From an uncultured Bacteroidales bacterium (GTDB lineage: Bacteria > Bacteroidota > Bacteroidia > Bacteroidales > ML635J-15), in assembly GCA_905234755.1 (NCBI GenBank), contig CAJOIT010000009.1, positions 133,906 to 197,905 on the forward strand: DNA of 64,000 nt, in the 5' to 3' direction. Numbering within the stretch: position 1 is the first letter of the stretch; every line of letters begins with the position of its first letter. Below the pieces are notes generated by a model. It was not told the DNA's origin. It saw nothing but the letters and a program-made list of their open reading frames with translations, and did not search any database. The position numbers and the translations under genes are program-made. Below, piece by piece: positions 33,102 through 42,272 of the stretch.

Positions 33102-33698
33102 CTATTCAAACGGCTTCCTATTCTTTATTGCTTGCGAAAGCGTAACCTCATCGGTGTACTGCAGTTCCTCTCCTACCGCAATTCCTTTCGCAATAACGGA
33201 AACTTTAACACCAGTCTGCTGTAACTTTTTATTTATGAAATAATTGGTAGTCTCGCCTTCCATAGTTGTAGGCAGGGCAAGGATAATTTCGTTTATACTG
33301 CCGGAAGAAGCACGCTCAATAAGGTCGAAAATATGCAAATCGCTCGGACTTACGCCGTCCATTGGCGAAATGACTCCACCAAGAACATGATACACACCAT
33401 TATATTGCGAAGTTGCCTCAATAGCCATCACATCGTTAATATTTTCCACAACGCATATTGTCGACTGGTCGCGACGAGGGTTAGCGCATACTTCGCAAAT
33501 GTCATTTTCTGAAATATTGTTGCAAACTCGGCAAAACTTAGTATCCTCCTTCATGCGTTGTATCGTTGATGTAAAATTCGTCACATCTTCGAGCGACTTC
33601 CGCAAAAGATGAAGCACAAAACGCTGTGCCGTCTTGCGCCCTATCCCTGGCAACGACATGAATTGTTGTACCGCTTCGTCAAGTAACTTGTTTTGCAT
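33102..33698 (-). CDS. recR: Recombination mediator RecR
   Basis: 198 residues. Works with RecF/RecO to load RecA on gapped DNA. N-terminal helix-hairpin-helix ([17 protein letters not shown]), a zinc finger [16 protein letters not shown] (about residues 56-71), a Toprim domain ([14 protein letters not shown]...) and a C-terminal Walker-like end are all in order. Standard length. Confidence 0.96.
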   Translation of the reverse strand: MQNKLLDEAVQQFMSLPGIGRKTAQRFVLHLLRKSLEDVTNFTSTIQRMKEDTKFCRVCNNISENDICEVCANPRRDQSTICVVENINDVMAIEATSQYNGVYHVLGGVISPMDGVSPSDLHIFDLIERASSGSINEIILALPTTMEGETTNYFINKKLQQTGVKVSVIAKGIAVGEELQYTDEVTLSQAIKNRKPFE

Positions 33699-33750
33699 AA
33701 GTCAATTACAAAAAAATTTCCACCAATATTCGGCAGAATAATTTATTGCG

Positions 33751-33758
33751 CAAAGATA
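33751..33758 (-). promoter_or_regulatory. -7 box (TATCTTTG) for recR
   Basis: Minus-strand TATCTTTG 53 bp before the recR ATG. Confidence 0.5.
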
Positions 33759-33792
33759 ATGCAAATTAATGGATAATCGACAAATTAAGAAC

Positions 33793-33838
33793 CGCAATGC
33801 ATTGCGAATTCAAACATAAAGACGCAAGGCATTGCGTC
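33793..33838. repeat. Two intergenic palindromes
   Basis: CGCAATGCATTGCG (33793-33806), identical to the one at 1482, and GACGCAAGGCATTGCGTC (33821-33838). Confidence 0.75.
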
Positions 33839-33899
33839 TCAACATTCGTTTATTTTTTGATTTTTTGAATTTTCAAATCATTGAATTTTCAAATTTTAT

Positions 33900-33907
33900 T
33901 ATATTTG
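33900..33907 (+). promoter_or_regulatory. -7 box (TATATTTG) for the PKD protein - rnhA unit
   Basis: TATATTTGCAG 43 bp before ATG 33950. Confidence 0.6.
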
Positions 33908-33949
33908 CAGTTTGATATTTAATTTTCATTTTCAAAAAAACTCTTGCAG

Positions 33950-35938
33950 ATGAAAAACTTACTGAAAATCACAGCAATAATAGCATTAGTCATACTAATG
34001 TGCAGCAACTCTTTCGCACAAAAGGGAAATGAAAAGGCAGGACTCGATGCTCAGTTCCTCGTATCATCATACGAAATTACCGCAGGCGAATGTGTTTACT
34101 TCACCGACATGACAACGGGAAATCCCACACACTGGCAGTGGACATTCGAGGGCGCGCAAACACCGACATCCACCGAACAACACCCTCAGGACATCTGCTA
34201 CTACCATCCAGGTGTATATTCAGTAATCCTCGAAGTGCAGAATGGCGCAATGGTCAATACCGAAGTCGTAACCGAATGCATTACGGTTCTTCCAAACACC
34301 GAAACGCCTATTGCCGATTTTACTGCCAACCACACGACAATTCCTGTCAATAGCATTGTGCAGTTCACAAGCATATCACAGAACGGACCATTCGCTTCGT
34401 ACCAATGGACATTCGAGGGAGGCTTGCCTTCATCGTCAACCGAAGAACGCCCAACTCCTATTACTTACCCGCATGTAGGTCAGTACAATGTTGAGCTTAC
34501 CGTCACCGATATGAACGGAAACAGCGATACGGAAACCAGAAATTTCTATATCAATGTAGTACCCGAAGCTACAGTTAGACCCGAAGCAAACTTTATGGTT
34601 GACAGAACTTACATTGCACCGGGCGATGCTGTAAACTTCACCGATAGAAGCTTAGGAAACCCATACATCTGGCACTGGTTCTTCGAAGGCGCAGTTCCTA
34701 CAACATCCAATGCTCAAAATCCAACAGGCATAATTTTCCCAATGCCTGGCACCTACGATGTGGAGCTTGTCATTGAGAGCAACATGGGCATGGATACCCT
34801 GCGCCGTGCAAACTATATCACAGTTGCCGAAACAGACCCATGCGTTGCAATCCCCGAAGCAGAATTTGTCGCAACTCCGCGACTTATCCGCTCAGGCACA
34901 AAGGTTTATTTCGAAGACAGATCGACCAACAATCCTACTGCATGGTCGTGGGAATTTGAAGGCGGATACCCGCACACAGCAGCAACTGCCAACATCATCA
35001 ACGGCATCGAATACAATGCTGCAGGATTCTACGATGTTTTCCACTCTGTATCAAACGAATGCGGAGTAACATCTCTCGTTAAGGAAGACTATATAATGGT
35101 ATTTTCCGGTCCTGTACCTCTATACTGCGACACAATAACCAATATTCGTCCAAACGAAATTCCAACAAGCCCGACAGTACCTGGTTCGTGGGGATACATC
35201 GGCGGACACAATGGTCAAAGAACCAAATACTATGCAGACAAATTCAACCAATACTCCTTCGAACAGGTTGATGCCATTATAGTTCCGGTTTTTAAATCAC
35301 AGACAAACTCTTATAACTCAGCCGTCACATTCTATATATGGGACGGAAACTCACAATACCCGGAAACTGTTCTGGCAGAAAAAAGGATATATCTGCGCGA
35401 CATTCCAGAAAACTACAACTATGTTGTAGAATTTGATGCCCCCGTTGAAGTAAATGGACCTTTCTACGCAGGATACAAAATCAACTACAACGGAACCAAC
35501 TCCAGCGGCGAAGGCGAGTGGTTTGTTGTTAGCGTTGCGCCAAATAGAAGTGGCTCTGGGTCTAATACATTGTATGTAAGCACCGATGGAGAATCATGGA
35601 ACACTGCATACGAAAAATTTGGAGTTAGAACCTCGACTGCAATTCGTCCTGTAACTTGCATAGTTGACATTGAGGATTACGCAGCAGAACACGAAATAAG
35701 CATCTTCCCTAACCCTGCAAGCAACATTGTAAACATTGACCTTGGCTCAGTGGAATACGGCAAGGACATTACCATCGACATTTACGACATGCTTGGCAGG
35801 AAGGTTGACATGCAGAACTGCAACAGCAGTGAAGGCAATATCGAAATCAATGTATCCAATTACAGAGAAGGCCTGTATTTCGTAAACATGAACATTGATG
35901 GGCACCGCGTAACCGAAAAGGTTCTTATTGCAAGGTAA
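33950..35938 (+). CDS. PKD-domain T9SS-sorted secreted protein
   Basis: 662 residues. Signal peptide (to SFAQ), then four PKD-like domains of about 85-90 residues with the repeated core 'YFTDMTTGNPTHWQWTFEGA' and 'YDVELxV'; then a ~170-residue beta domain (Y...ADKFNQYSFEQVDAIIVPVF, FYIWDGNSQYPE) and a T9SS type A sorting domain (ISIFPNPASNIVNIDL...EKVLIAR). ATG 33950 replaces an in-frame TTG two codons earlier. The stop overlaps the start of rnhA as TAATG. Confidence 0.88.
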   Translation: MKNLLKITAIIALVILMCSNSFAQKGNEKAGLDAQFLVSSYEITAGECVYFTDMTTGNPTHWQWTFEGAQTPTSTEQHPQDICYYHPGVYSVILEVQNGAMVNTEVVTECITVLPNTETPIADFTANHTTIPVNSIVQFTSISQNGPFASYQWTFEGGLPSSSTEERPTPITYPHVGQYNVELTVTDMNGNSDTETRNFYINVVPEATVRPEANFMVDRTYIAPGDAVNFTDRSLGNPYIWHWFFEGAVPTTSNAQNPTGIIFPMPGTYDVELVIESNMGMDTLRRANYITVAETDPCVAIPEAEFVATPRLIRSGTKVYFEDRSTNNPTAWSWEFEGGYPHTAATANIINGIEYNAAGFYDVFHSVSNECGVTSLVKEDYIMVFSGPVPLYCDTITNIRPNEIPTSPTVPGSWGYIGGHNGQRTKYYADKFNQYSFEQVDAIIVPVFKSQTNSYNSAVTFYIWDGNSQYPETVLAEKRIYLRDIPENYNYVVEFDAPVEVNGPFYAGYKINYNGTNSSGEGEWFVVSVAPNRSGSGSNTLYVSTDGESWNTAYEKFGVRTSTAIRPVTCIVDIEDYAAEHEISIFPNPASNIVNIDLGSVEYGKDITIDIYDMLGRKVDMQNCNSSEGNIEINVSNYREGLYFVNMNIDGHRVTEKVLIAR

Positions 35939-36450
35939 TGTCGGAGGAAAAACAAACGCCACAACCACCTGTAATAACCATCTATACAGATGGGTCATCA
36001 CGAGGAAACCCTGGTCCTGGTGGTTTCGGCATTGTGCTTATGAGCGGACAACACCGCAAGGATGTAGCTTGCGGATTTCGTCGCACGACCAACAACCGCA
36101 TGGAATTGCTTGGCGTAATCACAGCCCTCGAAATGCTTAAAATCCCTAACTCCATCGTAACCATATACACAGACTCGAAATATGTTGCCGATGCCATAAA
36201 CCAGAACTGGTTGTCGGGCTGGATAAAGAAAAACTTCAAGAATGTAAAGAATCCCGACCTATGGGTTAGGTTTATAAGAATATACAAGCAGCACAAAGTC
36301 AGATTCGTATGGGTAAAAGGTCACGCCGACAATCCATACAACAACCGTTGCGACCAACTTGCCGTTGCCGCCGCTACTGGCGACAAACTGCTCATTGACG
36401 ATTATTTCGAGGCGACAGAAAACGAGAACAACAATACCTTGCAATTATAA
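35938..36450 (+). CDS. rnhA: Ribonuclease HI
   Basis: 170 residues. Degrades RNA in RNA-DNA hybrids. Catalytic acidic residues sit in TIYTDGSSRGNPGPGG (Asp), NRMELLGV (Glu), IYTDSKYV (Asp) and NNRCDQLA (Asp), with the loop VKGHADNP. The first base of the ATG is the last base of the preceding stop (TAATG), so translation is coupled to the surface-protein gene, an odd partner. The nitronate monooxygenase-like gene follows after 1 bp. Confidence 0.93.
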   Translation: MSEEKQTPQPPVITIYTDGSSRGNPGPGGFGIVLMSGQHRKDVACGFRRTTNNRMELLGVITALEMLKIPNSIVTIYTDSKYVADAINQNWLSGWIKKNFKNVKNPDLWVRFIRIYKQHKVRFVWVKGHADNPYNNRCDQLAVAAATGDKLLIDDYFEATENENNNTLQL

Positions 36451-36451
36451 A

Positions 36452-37390
36452 ATGGCAACTTTGTGCGACATCCTGAATATTGAACATCCAATAATTATGG
36501 CTCCGATGTTCCTCGTGAGCAACGAGGAAATGGTTGTTGCCGCTCTTGAATGTGGCATTACAGCTGCAATTCCAGCCGCCAACTACAGAAAAAAGGGAGA
36601 ACTCGCACACGCCATTGCCGATATAAAGCAGAAAACAACAAAGCCGTTCGGCATCAACCTAGTAGTCAACAAATCTAACACACGATACAAGCAACAACTT
36701 GCCGAAATTATTGAAGCAAAACCGGCTTTCATAATAACATCGCTAGGCAACCCAAAACAGGCAATTGAGATAGCACATGCAAATGGAATCAAAGTTTTCT
36801 GCGATGTAGTTGACCTGAAATTTGCCCAAAAAGTCGAAAGTCTTGGCGCCGATGCAATTATCGCAGTCAACAGCAAAGCAGGCGGACATTCTGGAATGTT
36901 CCCACCCGAAAAGTTGATGCCCGAACTCGTTGCCAACTGCCACACTCCCATTATATATGCTGGTGGTATCGCCCGCAAGCAGGATGTTGACTATGCAATT
37001 TCGATAGGTGCTGCAGGTGTTTCGGTCGGTACAATTTTCATCGCCAGCGAAGAATGCAAGGTTTCGGACGAATACAAGAAAGCCGTAGTAGAATATGGCG
37101 CCAAGGACATTATAATGACTCGTAAACTTTCGGGCAGTCCCACGGCAGTGATAAATACTCCATACCTTCAACAAATTGGCAATAAACCCAATATTTGGGA
37201 ACGGCTTGTCAATGGCAACTCCGCCCTGAAAAAGTTTGCAAAGTCAGTAATGATGAAGGCTGGAATGAAAAAACTCTACAACTCCGCTTTCAAGGCAACA
37301 TATAAAACCATTTGGTGCGCCGGAGTTTCAATAGAGCATGTCCACAAGGTTAGACCCATAAGTGAAATCATTGCCGACCTAACGGAATAA
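36452..37390 (+). CDS. Nitronate monooxygenase / 2-nitropropane dioxygenase-like FMN enzyme
   Basis: 312 residues, TIM-barrel FMN family. Motifs: HPIIMAPMFLVSN at the N-terminus, FGINLVVNK, AIIAVNSKAGGHSG (the GGH segment near FMN/active-site His) and PIIYAGGIARKQDVDYAISIGAAGVSVGT (phosphate-binding GG...G). The final ~60 residues are a helical extension. ATG 36452 directly follows the rnhA stop. Natural substrate is uncertain; FabK-like enoyl reductase is an alternative. Confidence 0.82.
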   Translation: MATLCDILNIEHPIIMAPMFLVSNEEMVVAALECGITAAIPAANYRKKGELAHAIADIKQKTTKPFGINLVVNKSNTRYKQQLAEIIEAKPAFIITSLGNPKQAIEIAHANGIKVFCDVVDLKFAQKVESLGADAIIAVNSKAGGHSGMFPPEKLMPELVANCHTPIIYAGGIARKQDVDYAISIGAAGVSVGTIFIASEECKVSDEYKKAVVEYGAKDIIMTRKLSGSPTAVINTPYLQQIGNKPNIWERLVNGNSALKKFAKSVMMKAGMKKLYNSAFKATYKTIWCAGVSIEHVHKVRPISEIIADLTE

Positions 37391-37403
37391 AGCAAAAAAG
37401 CAT

Positions 37404-37411
37404 TACCTTTG
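37404..37411 (+). promoter_or_regulatory. -7 box (TACCTTTG) for the yfhO-glycosyltransferase unit
   Basis: TACCTTTG 30 bp before ATG 37441. Confidence 0.6.
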
Positions 37412-37440
37412 TATTTCAATTGTAACAACAAGATTTTGAT

Positions 37441-39924
37441 ATGAAACCAATAGTAAAGAACATTCTGACTCACACAGGAATAGTGATAATATTCTTTTTG
37501 ATTTCCATTCTGTTTTTCGACAAATTAGTTACCAGCAACAAAGTCCTTAATCAGGGCGATACTCGCAACTGGCAGGGAATGGTAAAGGAGCAGAAGGATT
37601 TTCTGAAGGAAACAGGCACTTACACACACTGGAACAGTGCAATGTTCAGCGGAATGCCGACATACCAGATTACTAATAAGCCACAGGAATCCATTTTTAA
37701 AGCCAAAGAAATATTCGACCTCGATTGGTTGGGATGGTCAGAAAACATTGGTGTACTATTCCTTTATCTCATAGGATTTTACATCTGCCTTATAGCACTT
37801 GGCGTTAATCCGTGGCTGAGTCTTGTTGGAGCAATTGCCTTTGGACTTGGAAGCTACAATATAATAATTATTGAGGCAGGGCATATTTCAAAAGCATGGG
37901 CTTTAGCTATGGTTGCCCCGATTTTCAGCGGTATAATACTGACACTGAGAAAGAAATACATCTGGGGCGGAATACTTTTCACTTTTGCACTTGGTTTCCA
38001 GATTGCATTCAACCACCCACAAATAACATATTACACATTATTGTCGGTACTGATTTTAGGAATCGTTTACCTTATATATACAATTAAGGACAAGACATTC
38101 AAGCAGTTTGGAAAAGCGATATGCGTACTAGCAATAGGCGCGGTATTCGCTGTTGGTGGCAACGCCCGCCTGCTGATGATGAACATGGAATACGCAAAAT
38201 ACACCATGCGTGGCGGTTCCGAAATAACAGTTACTCCCGAATCCCTGTCAGGCGACATAGAACATTCGGATGACAAGAACAAGGTTGGACTAAACAAGGA
38301 CTACGCCTTTGCTTGGAGCTACGGAATCGGAGAAACCTACACATTGCTTGTCCCAGGAAGCTACGGAGGTGGTTCAAACGAACCAGTTGACAAGTCAACT
38401 GAAACCTACAAGAACTTCAAAATCAAGAATGCACCGCTATACTGGGGCGACCAGCCATTCACATCGGGACCTGTGTATTTCGGTGCGATAATAGTTTTCC
38501 TGTTCATTCTCGGACTCTTCATCGTAAAAGGACCTGAACGCTGGTGGCTGCTCGGCATAACAATCATGGCAATTATACTTTCGTGGGGCAAGAACCTAAT
38601 GGGCGTCAACGGATTCCTGTTCGACCACCTGCCAATGTACAACAAGTTCCGCACCCCATCAATGAGCCTTGTGATTGCCAATGTCGCAATGGTAATGATG
38701 GCAATTCTTGCACTGAAAAACATTTTCAGCAACGAAATCGACAAGAAAAAGCTAAAAATCGCTTTGTACGCATCTACAGGAATCACCTGCGGCATAATCC
38801 TCATCGTATTGATTTTGTCGGGTTCGTTCTCGTTTGCAGGTGCAGTTGACGAGCAAATGGCAGCACAATATGGCGACCAATGGCCTAAAATCCAAGAAAT
38901 ATTCATTCAGGACAGACAAGACTTGTTTTCTGCCGACTCATGGAGGTCAATAATACTCATTCTGCTTTCGGCCGCAACATTGTTCTTCGCCATCAGTTTC
39001 AAGGAAAAGAAACAGAAAGTTACCTTAGCAGTAACAACCGCAGTCATAACATTGCTAGTCGTTTTCGACCTATGGACAGTTGACCGCCGCTACCTAAACG
39101 ATGACAGCTACATATCGAAAAAAGAAGCTCAACTTAACCCGACAGAAAACGACAAGACCATCGACCTGATAGCAGAGCGTTTCGGCGACAAGGATTTCCG
39201 TGTTATGAACCTTGCAACCAGCACATTCAACGACTCGCGCACCTCGGCATTCCACCACTCCATTGGCGGATACCACGGAGCAAAGTTGCGCCGCTACCAA
39301 GACCTTATCGACTTCTACATGACTCGCGAACTGAACATGAATGTGCTCAATATGCTAAATACGCGCTACTTCATCGTTCCCGACCAGCAGGGCTCGAGCA
39401 TGGTGCAACGCAATCCTGCCGCTCTCGGAAATGCTTGGTTTGTTGATGCTTGCCAGATAGTAGATGATGCCAATGCTGAGATTCTCGCACTCAACGACTT
39501 CTCACCTGCCGACACTGCAATCATTGACAAACGATTTGCAAGCTTTGTGGATGGCAAAAACCTGTTGCGAGACACAACCGCTGTCATCGAAATGACACAC
39601 GAGAAACCTTACAATCCCGACTATTTGATTTACAGCACATCCTCCAACAAGGATCAGCTGGCAATATTCTCGGAAATTTACTACGAACCCGACTGGAAGG
39701 CTTATATCGATGGTCAGCCAGCAGAATATTTCCGTGCAGACTACATACTTCGCGCAATGGTAATCCCAGCAGGACAGCACAAAATTGAGTTTGTAAACGA
39801 AGCTCCTATGTTCAAAGTTTGGGATGCCGTTTCGATTGCATTCTCGGTGGTTCTTGCATTAGGAATTGCTGGGTTGATTTTCTTGCAGTATAGGAAGAAA
39901 AAGACGGTTGCAAAAGAAGAATAA
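37441..39924 (+). CDS. YfhO-family multi-spanning membrane protein
   Basis: 827 residues. About 12 hydrophobic segments in the first two thirds plus one near the C-terminus (AVSIAFSVVLALGIAGLIFL), with a large soluble domain between (~560-780) containing HHSIGGYHGAKLRRYQDLID and YSTSSNKDQLAIFSEIYYEPDWKAYIDG. This is the layout of the GT-C-like YfhO family, implicated in glycosylation of envelope polymers such as lipoteichoic acid. Heads a group with two glycosyltransferases. Confidence 0.88.
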   Translation: MKPIVKNILTHTGIVIIFFLISILFFDKLVTSNKVLNQGDTRNWQGMVKEQKDFLKETGTYTHWNSAMFSGMPTYQITNKPQESIFKAKEIFDLDWLGWSENIGVLFLYLIGFYICLIALGVNPWLSLVGAIAFGLGSYNIIIIEAGHISKAWALAMVAPIFSGIILTLRKKYIWGGILFTFALGFQIAFNHPQITYYTLLSVLILGIVYLIYTIKDKTFKQFGKAICVLAIGAVFAVGGNARLLMMNMEYAKYTMRGGSEITVTPESLSGDIEHSDDKNKVGLNKDYAFAWSYGIGETYTLLVPGSYGGGSNEPVDKSTETYKNFKIKNAPLYWGDQPFTSGPVYFGAIIVFLFILGLFIVKGPERWWLLGITIMAIILSWGKNLMGVNGFLFDHLPMYNKFRTPSMSLVIANVAMVMMAILALKNIFSNEIDKKKLKIALYASTGITCGIILIVLILSGSFSFAGAVDEQMAAQYGDQWPKIQEIFIQDRQDLFSADSWRSIILILLSAATLFFAISFKEKKQKVTLAVTTAVITLLVVFDLWTVDRRYLNDDSYISKKEAQLNPTENDKTIDLIAERFGDKDFRVMNLATSTFNDSRTSAFHHSIGGYHGAKLRRYQDLIDFYMTRELNMNVLNMLNTRYFIVPDQQGSSMVQRNPAALGNAWFVDACQIVDDANAEILALNDFSPADTAIIDKRFASFVDGKNLLRDTTAVIEMTHEKPYNPDYLIYSTSSNKDQLAIFSEIYYEPDWKAYIDGQPAEYFRADYILRAMVIPAGQHKIEFVNEAPMFKVWDAVSIAFSVVLALGIAGLIFLQYRKKKTVAKEE

Positions 39925-39928
39925 CACC

Positions 39929-41032
39929 ATGAGTAGCCCCCTGTTATTCATACGCTACAAGAAATCGGAAGGAATCCCCGAAGGCGGAGAAGTATGCACA
40001 TGGCGCAACTACACCGCCCTGTCGGATTTGCTTGGCGAAGACAACATAAAAACCTATTATGTCCACGAGCAAATAAAAAGAAAAAGCCTTTGGACTATCA
40101 TCAAAAGCGGAATACTATCTTTGTTCGGCTATTTCTACGGGCTTAATCCCAAACGAGTTAAGGACATTGTATCAATTGCAAAGTCTTACGAATATGTATT
40201 TATCGACAGAAGTGTTTTCGGAATAATTGCCCGCGATTTAAAAAAGTCGGGATACAAAGGCAAGGTGATTACATTTTTCCATAATGTTGAAGTGCCTTAC
40301 TTTGAAGCCAAGTTGGCAAACAAAGGACTGACCCGCCTTTTTGCTGTAAGATGCGCCGACAGCAACGACCGTTTTTCATGCCAATATTCCGACAGGATAA
40401 TCGTTTTGAACGAGCGCGACGGACAAGAAATAAAATCAAGGTACGGCAGAACCTCCGATTCGACAATCCCAATCGCACTTGCCGACAAATTCACCGATAG
40501 CGAGCGTAGCGATGCAAACACTTCTCCTATTCCCGTTTGCATGTTTCTCGGTTCGTACTTCAAGCCCAACAACGATGGCATAATGTGGTTTGTCCGCAAT
40601 GTGCTTCCATCGGTAAAGATAAAGATGAAAATCGTTGGCAAGGGAATGTCGAAACTGAAAAATGACGAACCCGAATTGCTGAAAGACATTGAAATAGTGA
40701 GCGATGCTCCCGACTTGCAACCGTATTTTGCAGAAGCAGACATTATGGTACTACCGATTTTTACGGGTAGCGGAATGAAGGTAAAGACCTGCGAATCGCT
40801 TATGCACGGCAAAAACATAGTCGGCACAACTGAGGCTTTCGAAGGATACGATGTTGACACAAAAAAGGTTGGTGGCGAGTGCAATACTGCAGAAGAATTT
40901 ATCGCAGTGCTAAACAATTTTGCTGAGAATCCACGACCTAGATTCAACGAATATTCAAGGAACATTTTCCTTGAAAAATATTCGGAAACTGCTGTTGCCG
41001 AAATGTTCAAAAAAGTTATACATTTCCAATAA
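39929..41032 (+). CDS. Glycosyltransferase, GT4-like (GT-B fold)
   Basis: 367 residues. The C-terminal half has the GT4 donor-site pattern: FLGSYFKPNNDGIMWFV, KMKIVGKGM, DIEIVSDAPDLQPYFAEADIMVLPIFTGSGMKVKTCESLMHGKNIVGT. The start is ATG 39929, 4 bp after the yfhO stop; the longer frame reads into yfhO. Sugar donor and acceptor cannot be told. Confidence 0.85.
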   Translation: MSSPLLFIRYKKSEGIPEGGEVCTWRNYTALSDLLGEDNIKTYYVHEQIKRKSLWTIIKSGILSLFGYFYGLNPKRVKDIVSIAKSYEYVFIDRSVFGIIARDLKKSGYKGKVITFFHNVEVPYFEAKLANKGLTRLFAVRCADSNDRFSCQYSDRIIVLNERDGQEIKSRYGRTSDSTIPIALADKFTDSERSDANTSPIPVCMFLGSYFKPNNDGIMWFVRNVLPSVKIKMKIVGKGMSKLKNDEPELLKDIEIVSDAPDLQPYFAEADIMVLPIFTGSGMKVKTCESLMHGKNIVGTTEAFEGYDVDTKKVGGECNTAEEFIAVLNNFAENPRPRFNEYSRNIFLEKYSETAVAEMFKKVIHFQ

Positions 41033-41041
41033 ACACAAATT

Positions 41042-41338
41042 ATGCTTTCAATAAATAAAAAAGTCATTCCACAAGTCAGAATGTTTTTTAAAGCCGAAGA
41101 CAGAGCAAACTTGTTCGATATGTTAAGGCGCATAAAAACATCTGCAAGGCAAACATACACGCGATACGGAACGGGGAGCGTTGTAATGTTCGGCTATGCG
41201 GAATCTCCCATGAAAACGATTTCAGAAGGAGATTGGCTGCGCCGAGCTAAAGGTGCCGTACAGACAGGCTCACAAGCAATGTACCTTATGCTGTTCGCTT
41301 TGTCTTACGGAATGACAGCAAGGAGTAAGATTCTATGA
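41042..41338 (+). CDS. Small hypothetical protein between two glycosyltransferases
   Basis: 98 residues, basic, with one weakly hydrophobic segment near the C-terminus (AMYLMLFALSYGM). Not recognised. It starts 9 bp after the GT4 gene and overlaps the GT2 gene by 4 bp (ATGA), so it is translated as part of the group. A truncated enzyme is possible. Confidence 0.6.
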   Translation: MLSINKKVIPQVRMFFKAEDRANLFDMLRRIKTSARQTYTRYGTGSVVMFGYAESPMKTISEGDWLRRAKGAVQTGSQAMYLMLFALSYGMTARSKIL

Positions 41339-42261
41339 TTTCGGTAATCGTCTGCACATACAACCGAGCCAACTACCTATACGATGCTCTCGAAAGCATC
41401 GCCAGCAACGACTTTCCGCACAACGAATACGAAATCGTACTCGTTAACAACAACAGCACCGACAGCACTGAAGAAAAAAGCAAACAGTTTGCCACAAAGT
41501 TTCCCGATGTAAATTTCCGCTACTGCACCGAAAGTAAGCAAGGACTTTCGTATGCCCGCAACAAAGGCATAACCGAAAGCAAAGGCGACTTTATTGTATT
41601 TCTTGACGATGATGTTGTCGTAAAGCCCGATTACCTTAAAAATCTAAAGACAAACCTTGACAATACGCCAGACCTGATGGCTTTCGGCGGAAAGATAACG
41701 CCACGGTTCGAAGCAGGACATCCGCCCAAGTGGCTTAACCGCTGGATGTATTCGCTGATTTCGGCAACCAACTGCCCCGACAAGACGCAAAAATACGGCA
41801 AACGCAAGTACCCGATAGGTGCAAACATGGGATTCAGAAGGCAATGCCTTGAAAAAAGCGGCTATTTCAACACCGAACTTGGCCGTACCGGAAACATTCT
41901 TCTTGGCGGCGAAGAAAAAGACATTTTCCTCAAAATAAAAGGTTTGGGAATGGAAATCTACTATTTCCCCGATGTTGAAATAGTACACATAATCCCCGAA
42001 TCGAGAACAACGGAAGAATACATAGAGCGAGTTGGCCTAGGTGTTGGCATCAGCGAGCGGATACGCTGCACTTCCACAGGAAAGCGAAGCCTGCACAAGC
42101 GTTATTTTCAGGAATTTGTAAAATGGTGTGGCACAATAGAACTTGCCATTTACTACACACTTACATTCAGATTACAAGCGGCAAAAGGGATGTGGAAGTT
42201 TAGGAAGAATGTGACGAAGGGACTATTCAAATCTGGCAAATCAAACCCAATATATCAATGA
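41335..42261 (+). CDS. Glycosyltransferase family 2
   Basis: 308 residues, GT-A fold. Motifs: ISVIVCTYNRANYLYDALESI, EIVLVNNNSTDST, GLSYARNKGITESKGDFIVFLDDDVVV (metal-binding D-D-D) and the later LGGEEKDIFLKIK with acidic catalytic region. Last gene of the plus-strand group, convergent with the minus-strand CDP-polyol cluster 11 bp away. Confidence 0.9.
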   Translation: MISVIVCTYNRANYLYDALESIASNDFPHNEYEIVLVNNNSTDSTEEKSKQFATKFPDVNFRYCTESKQGLSYARNKGITESKGDFIVFLDDDVVVKPDYLKNLKTNLDNTPDLMAFGGKITPRFEAGHPPKWLNRWMYSLISATNCPDKTQKYGKRKYPIGANMGFRRQCLEKSGYFNTELGRTGNILLGGEEKDIFLKIKGLGMEIYYFPDVEIVHIIPESRTTEEYIERVGLGVGISERIRCTSTGKRSLHKRYFQEFVKWCGTIELAIYYTLTFRLQAAKGMWKFRKNVTKGLFKSGKSNPIYQ

Positions 42262-42272
42262 CATGCAGAATG

